DNA of 64,000 nt, taken from positions 1 to 64,000 of the forward strand of contig NZ_JALMUV010000036.1 of NCBI RefSeq assembly GCF_023155275.1, written 5' to 3'. Positions 61,128 through 64,000 of the stretch are shown one piece after another. A model generated the notes under the pieces. That model did not search any database. It had not been told where the DNA came from and saw nothing but the letters and a program-made list of their open reading frames with translations. Origin of the DNA: Streptomyces rhizoryzae (GTDB lineage Bacteria > Actinomycetota > Actinomycetes > Streptomycetales > Streptomycetaceae). How positions within the stretch are numbered: position 1 is the stretch's first letter; each line of letters begins with the position of its first letter. Position numbers and translations under genes: made by a program.

Positions 61128-62822
61128 ATGTCCCTTACCACTACTCCCGCGGGCGGTCCGCTGCCCCGCCAGGTCGCCGACGCCTACGTCGACGCCCTCG
61201 TCGAACTGGACCCGATCACCGGCACCTTCCTCGGGATCCCCGAGAGCTCCGGCAGGCTCCCCGACTTCTCGCCCGAGGGGCAGGAGGCGGTGGCGCAGCT
61301 CGCCCGCACCACCCTGGAGCGGCTCGCCGAGGCCGAGACCCGGCCCGGCGCCGACCGCCCCGCCGAGCAGATCTGCGCCCGGCTGCTGCGCGAGCGGCTC
61401 ACCGCCGAACTCGCCGTGCACGACGCCGGCGAGGGGCTGCGCACGGTCAGCAACCTCAGCTCGCCGCTGCACCACGTCCGGGAAGCCTTCACCCTCACCC
61501 CGGCCGAGACCGAGGAGGACTGGGCGGCGATCGCGCAGCGGCTGCGCGCCGTACCGGACGCGCTGGGCGGCTACCGCGCCGCCCTCCAGGCCGGCCTGGA
61601 CAAGGACCTGCCGGCCGGGCCGCGCCAGGTCGCCACCGTCATCGGCCAGCTCGGCGAGTGGATCGGCACCGACCGCAGCTGGTTCGCCGAGTTCACCGCG
61701 GCCGGCCCGGACGCGCTGCGCGCCGAGCTGGACGCGGCCGCCGGGGCCGCCACCGGCGCCCTGGTGGAGCTGCGCGACTGGTTCCGGGACGTCTACGCCC
61801 CGGCGATCGAGGGCGCCCCCGACGTGGTGGGCCGCGAGCGGTACGCCCGCCTCGCGCGCTACTACAACGGCACCGACATCGACCCCGAAGAGGCGTACGC
61901 CTACGGCTGGTCGGAGTTCCACCGGCTGCGGGCCGAGATGGAGGCCGAGGCGCAGAAGGTGCTGCCGGGCGCCTCGACGCCCTGGGAGGCGCTGGCCTGG
62001 TGCGATGAGCACGGCGAGGCGGTCGAGGGCGTCGAGGAGACCCGGCAGTGGCTCCAGTCGCTGATGGACGAGGCGATCGACGCGCTGGACGGCACCCACT
62101 TCGACCTGGCCGAGCGGGTCCGCCGGGTGGAGTCCCGGATCGCGCCGCCCGGCAGCGCCGCCGCCCCGTACTACACCCAGCCGTCGCTGGACTTCTCCCG
62201 CCCGGGCCGGACCTGGCTGCCGACCATGGGCCAGACCCGCTTCCCGGCCTACGACCTGGTCTCCACCTGGTACCACGAGGGGGTGCCCGGCCACCACCTC
62301 CAGCTGGCGCAGTGGGCGCACGTCGCCGACCGGCTCTCGCGCTACCAGACCACGGTCGGCATGGTCAGCGCCAACGCCGAGGGCTGGGCGCTGTACGCCG
62401 AGCGGCTCATGGACGAGCTGGGGTTCCTGACCACGCCCGAGCGGCGCCTGGGCTATCTGGACGCGCAGATGATGCGGGCGGTCCGGGTCATCATCGACAT
62501 CGGCATGCACCTGGAGCTGGAGATCCCGGCCGACTCGCCGTTCCACCCCGGTGAGCGCTGGACGCCGCAGCTGGCGCAGGAGTTCTTCGCCCGGCACAGC
62601 AGCCGTCCCGCGGACTACGTCGAGAGCGAGATCGTCCGCTACCAGGGCATGGCGGGCCAGGCGATCGGCTACAAGCTCGGCGAGCGGGTCTGGCTCCAGG
62701 GCCGGGACGCCGCCCGGGCCCGGCACGGCGCGGACTTCGACCTGAAGGCGTGGCACATGGCGGCCCTCTCGCAGGGTTCGCTGGGCCTGGACGACCTGCT
62801 GTCCGAGCTGTCGGCGCTCTGA
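61128..62822 (+). CDS. DUF885-family putative zinc peptidase
   Basis: A 564-aa mostly helical cytoplasmic protein. STWYHEGVPGHHLQ contains the HExxxGHH-type metal site; AEGWALYAERL supplies a further Glu. YMxG-like family features continue in RYQGMAGQAIGYKLG near the C-terminus. The family is predicted to hydrolyse peptides, but the substrate is unknown. ATG 61128 follows GAGG. No signal peptide is visible, unlike many Gram-negative members. Confidence 0.87.
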   Translation: MSLTTTPAGGPLPRQVADAYVDALVELDPITGTFLGIPESSGRLPDFSPEGQEAVAQLARTTLERLAEAETRPGADRPAEQICARLLRERLTAELAVHDAGEGLRTVSNLSSPLHHVREAFTLTPAETEEDWAAIAQRLRAVPDALGGYRAALQAGLDKDLPAGPRQVATVIGQLGEWIGTDRSWFAEFTAAGPDALRAELDAAAGAATGALVELRDWFRDVYAPAIEGAPDVVGRERYARLARYYNGTDIDPEEAYAYGWSEFHRLRAEMEAEAQKVLPGASTPWEALAWCDEHGEAVEGVEETRQWLQSLMDEAIDALDGTHFDLAERVRRVESRIAPPGSAAAPYYTQPSLDFSRPGRTWLPTMGQTRFPAYDLVSTWYHEGVPGHHLQLAQWAHVADRLSRYQTTVGMVSANAEGWALYAERLMDELGFLTTPERRLGYLDAQMMRAVRVIIDIGMHLELEIPADSPFHPGERWTPQLAQEFFARHSSRPADYVESEIVRYQGMAGQAIGYKLGERVWLQGRDAARARHGADFDLKAWHMAALSQGSLGLDDLLSELSAL

Positions 62823-62970
62823 CCGGCGGGACACCGCCGCGGCCGGCCGGGCGCGGCCCCGCGCGGCGGCCGGCCGCGGTGCTCCCCGGGCGCGCCCCGG
62901 CCGGTGCGCGCGGCGGCGGCCCCCGGCGCCGCCGGCCCGGCCACTTGGGCGGTGAACACCCGGAGAACCC

Positions 62971-63000
62971 TTGCTCCGCCGGTGAAACCCCTGCTAGACA
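62971..63000 (+). promoter_or_regulatory. Promoter of the Lrp gene, leaderless
   Basis: TTGCTC (62971-62976) and TAGACA (62995-63000) are 18 nt apart. The ATG starts 7 nt after the -10 element, leaving no room for a ribosome binding site. Confidence 0.65.
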
Positions 63001-63006
63001 GCGGGG

Positions 63007-63453
63007 ATGACCGGATACTCCCCCGATGACGCCGACCGGCGCATCCTCGACGTCCTCCAGCGCGACGGGCGGGTGAACCGCGCCCAGCTGGCGCGGACGG
63101 TGAACATGTCGCCGAGCGCGGTCGCCGCGCGGGTGCGGCGGCTGGAGGCGTCCGGGGTGATCTCCGGGTACGCGGCGGTGGTCGATCCGGAGCGGGTCGG
63201 GCTGCCGGTGCTGGCGTTCGTGCGGCTGCGCCACTCCGGCGGGGACGGCGGGCCGTTCCGGGACCTGCTGGCGCGCACCCCGGAGATCCTGGAGGCGCAC
63301 CACGTCACCGGCGAGAACAGCCTGTTCCTGAAGGTCGCGGCCCGGTCGATGAAGCACCTCGAAGAGGTCTCGGGGCGCATCGGGGCGCTGGGCGAGGTGG
63401 CCACCAGCGTGGTGTACTCCTCCCCGCTGCCCGGGCGCCCGGTCCGCACCTGA
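63007..63453 (+). CDS. Lrp/AsnC-family transcriptional regulator
   Basis: A 148-aa protein with an N-terminal HTH (DRRILDVLQRDGRVNRAQLARTVNMSPSAV is the helix pair) and a RAM ligand domain from about residue 70. It would form octamers and respond to an amino acid. No obvious target is adjacent; the DUF885 peptidase gene upstream is a possible one. An upstream TTGCTC-n18-TAGACA promoter gives a leaderless mRNA. Confidence 0.9.
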   Translation: MTGYSPDDADRRILDVLQRDGRVNRAQLARTVNMSPSAVAARVRRLEASGVISGYAAVVDPERVGLPVLAFVRLRHSGGDGGPFRDLLARTPEILEAHHVTGENSLFLKVAARSMKHLEEVSGRIGALGEVATSVVYSSPLPGRPVRT

Positions 63454-63617
63454 GCGGCCGGTCGCCGTGGCGAAAGCGGCGGCCGGCCGGGCTCACGTCC
63501 GGGCACAGCGGGCGTTGCGCCACGGCGGACACGTTCCACCAACGCAGCAATCCGCCGGACGTGGCGTGCATCCACCCGCTTCCCCGCCCCGTGCCGGACA
63601 TCGCGGGACGTGCCCGG

Positions 63618-64000
63618 TCAGGCGCCGCCGGGTACGCGGTGCCGGACGCGGGAGCCGGTGCGGTCCTTGACGACCTCCAGCTGGGCCGGGATGCGGGTCC
63701 GCAGATCGGCGACGTGGCTGACGATGCCGACGCTGCGGTCGCGTTCGCGCAGGCCGTCGAGGACATCGAGGACCTCGTCGAGGGTCTGCTCGTCGAGGCT
63801 GCCGAAGCCCTCGTCGATGAAGAGGGTGTCCAGCCGGGTGCCGCCGGCCTCGTCGGTGACGACGTCGGCCAGGCCGAGGGCCAGGGCGAGCGAGGCGAAG
63901 AAGGTCTCGCCGCCGGAGAGGCTGGCGGTGTCCCGTTCCTGGCCGGTCCAGGCGTCGATGACGTGCAGGCCCAGGCCGGAGCGGCGGGTGCCGCCGGACC
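63618..64000 (-). CDS. sbcC: C-terminal part of exonuclease subunit SbcC (partial)
   Basis: The last 127 codons of a large SMC-like ATPase run off the right edge. DTASLSGGETFFASLALALG is the ABC signature, LDTLFIDEGFGSLDEQTLDE contains Walker B and the D-loop, and VGIVSHVADLRTRIP is the H-loop region. SbcC with SbcD cleaves DNA hairpins and double-strand ends. The nuclease gene sbcD would lie on the same strand next to it, outside the window. The gap 63454-63617 shows nothing specific. Confidence 0.93.
   Translation of the reverse strand, partial: SGGTRRSGLGLHVIDAWTGQERDTASLSGGETFFASLALALGLADVVTDEAGGTRLDTLFIDEGFGSLDEQTLDEVLDVLDGLRERDRSVGIVSHVADLRTRIPAQLEVVKDRTGSRVRHRVPGGA

Overview
The window is about 64 kb of very GC-rich DNA (roughly 72-74 %) with strongly third-position-GC-biased genes, frequent GTG and TTG starts, 4-nt stop/start overlaps and several leaderless-looking promoters. 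Together with the gene content (SSI-type protease inhibitor, Tap-type tripeptidyl aminopeptidase, F420-type oxidoreductase, roadblock proteins, several TetR/GntR regulators) this points to a Streptomyces chromosome. The order pfkA / tap / urease / bio / purB resembles, from memory, one conserved region of the S. coelicolor chromosome. No CRISPR array, rRNA, tRNA or biosynthetic cluster was seen.

Layout. 0-5 kb: first codons of a probable hydroxypyruvate isomerase and glyoxylate carboligase (glyoxylate/allantoin catabolism, sharing a candidate operator motif), a 57-aa unknown protein, an acyl-CoA dehydrogenase divergent from a TetR regulator, and peptide deformylase. 5-12.4 kb: murT-gatD (lipid II amidation), an ATP-type 6-phosphofructokinase, a CtaG-type oxidase assembly protein, a 52-aa membrane peptide, an SSI-like inhibitor and a secreted tripeptidyl aminopeptidase. 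12.7-14.9 kb: a four-gene operon with three roadblock/LC7-like proteins and a PATAN-like/winged-helix protein but no GTPase. 14.9-19.6 kb: ureABCFGD on the minus strand, with two GlnR-like half boxes upstream. 20-24.5 kb: secreted M28 aminopeptidase, a YefM-like antitoxin divergent from a ClpP paralogue across a perfect palindrome, NlpC/P60 hydrolase, acetyltransferase and a HATPase regulator. 24.7-29.5 kb: bioF divergent from bioBAD. 29.5-36.9 kb: methyltransferase, an RHH/Fic-like toxin-antitoxin pair, LysR, two transporters with overlapping 3' ends, GntR, LLM oxidoreductase and GNAT. 37-39.5 kb: two coupled CNNM/CBS proteins. 39.5-45.9 kb: flavin monooxygenase with a 36-bp palindrome upstream, two TetR regulators, SGNH hydrolase, and a membrane operon whose second gene (methyltransferase plus CGPC-motif domain) has no stop before a small in-frame gene. 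46-50 kb: purB, mug, an unknown gene and a ROK regulator. 50.1-52 kb: a decayed IS5-like element carrying an R61-like DD-carboxypeptidase gene and a GGDEF fragment. 52-64 kb: GntR regulator, racemase-like protein, ECF41-type sigma factor, DMT transporter divergent from a MocR regulator, Tat-exported PhoD phosphatase, membrane-anchored ACT-GNAT acetyltransferase, DUF885 peptidase-like protein, Lrp regulator, and the 3' end of sbcC.

Most genes are core or conserved streptomycete genes. The least ordinary parts are the GTPase-less roadblock operon, the antitoxin/ClpP divergon, the read-through membrane methyltransferase, the IS remnant with cargo, and the ACT-GNAT protein. All functions are assigned from motifs and recalled family resemblance; no search was run.
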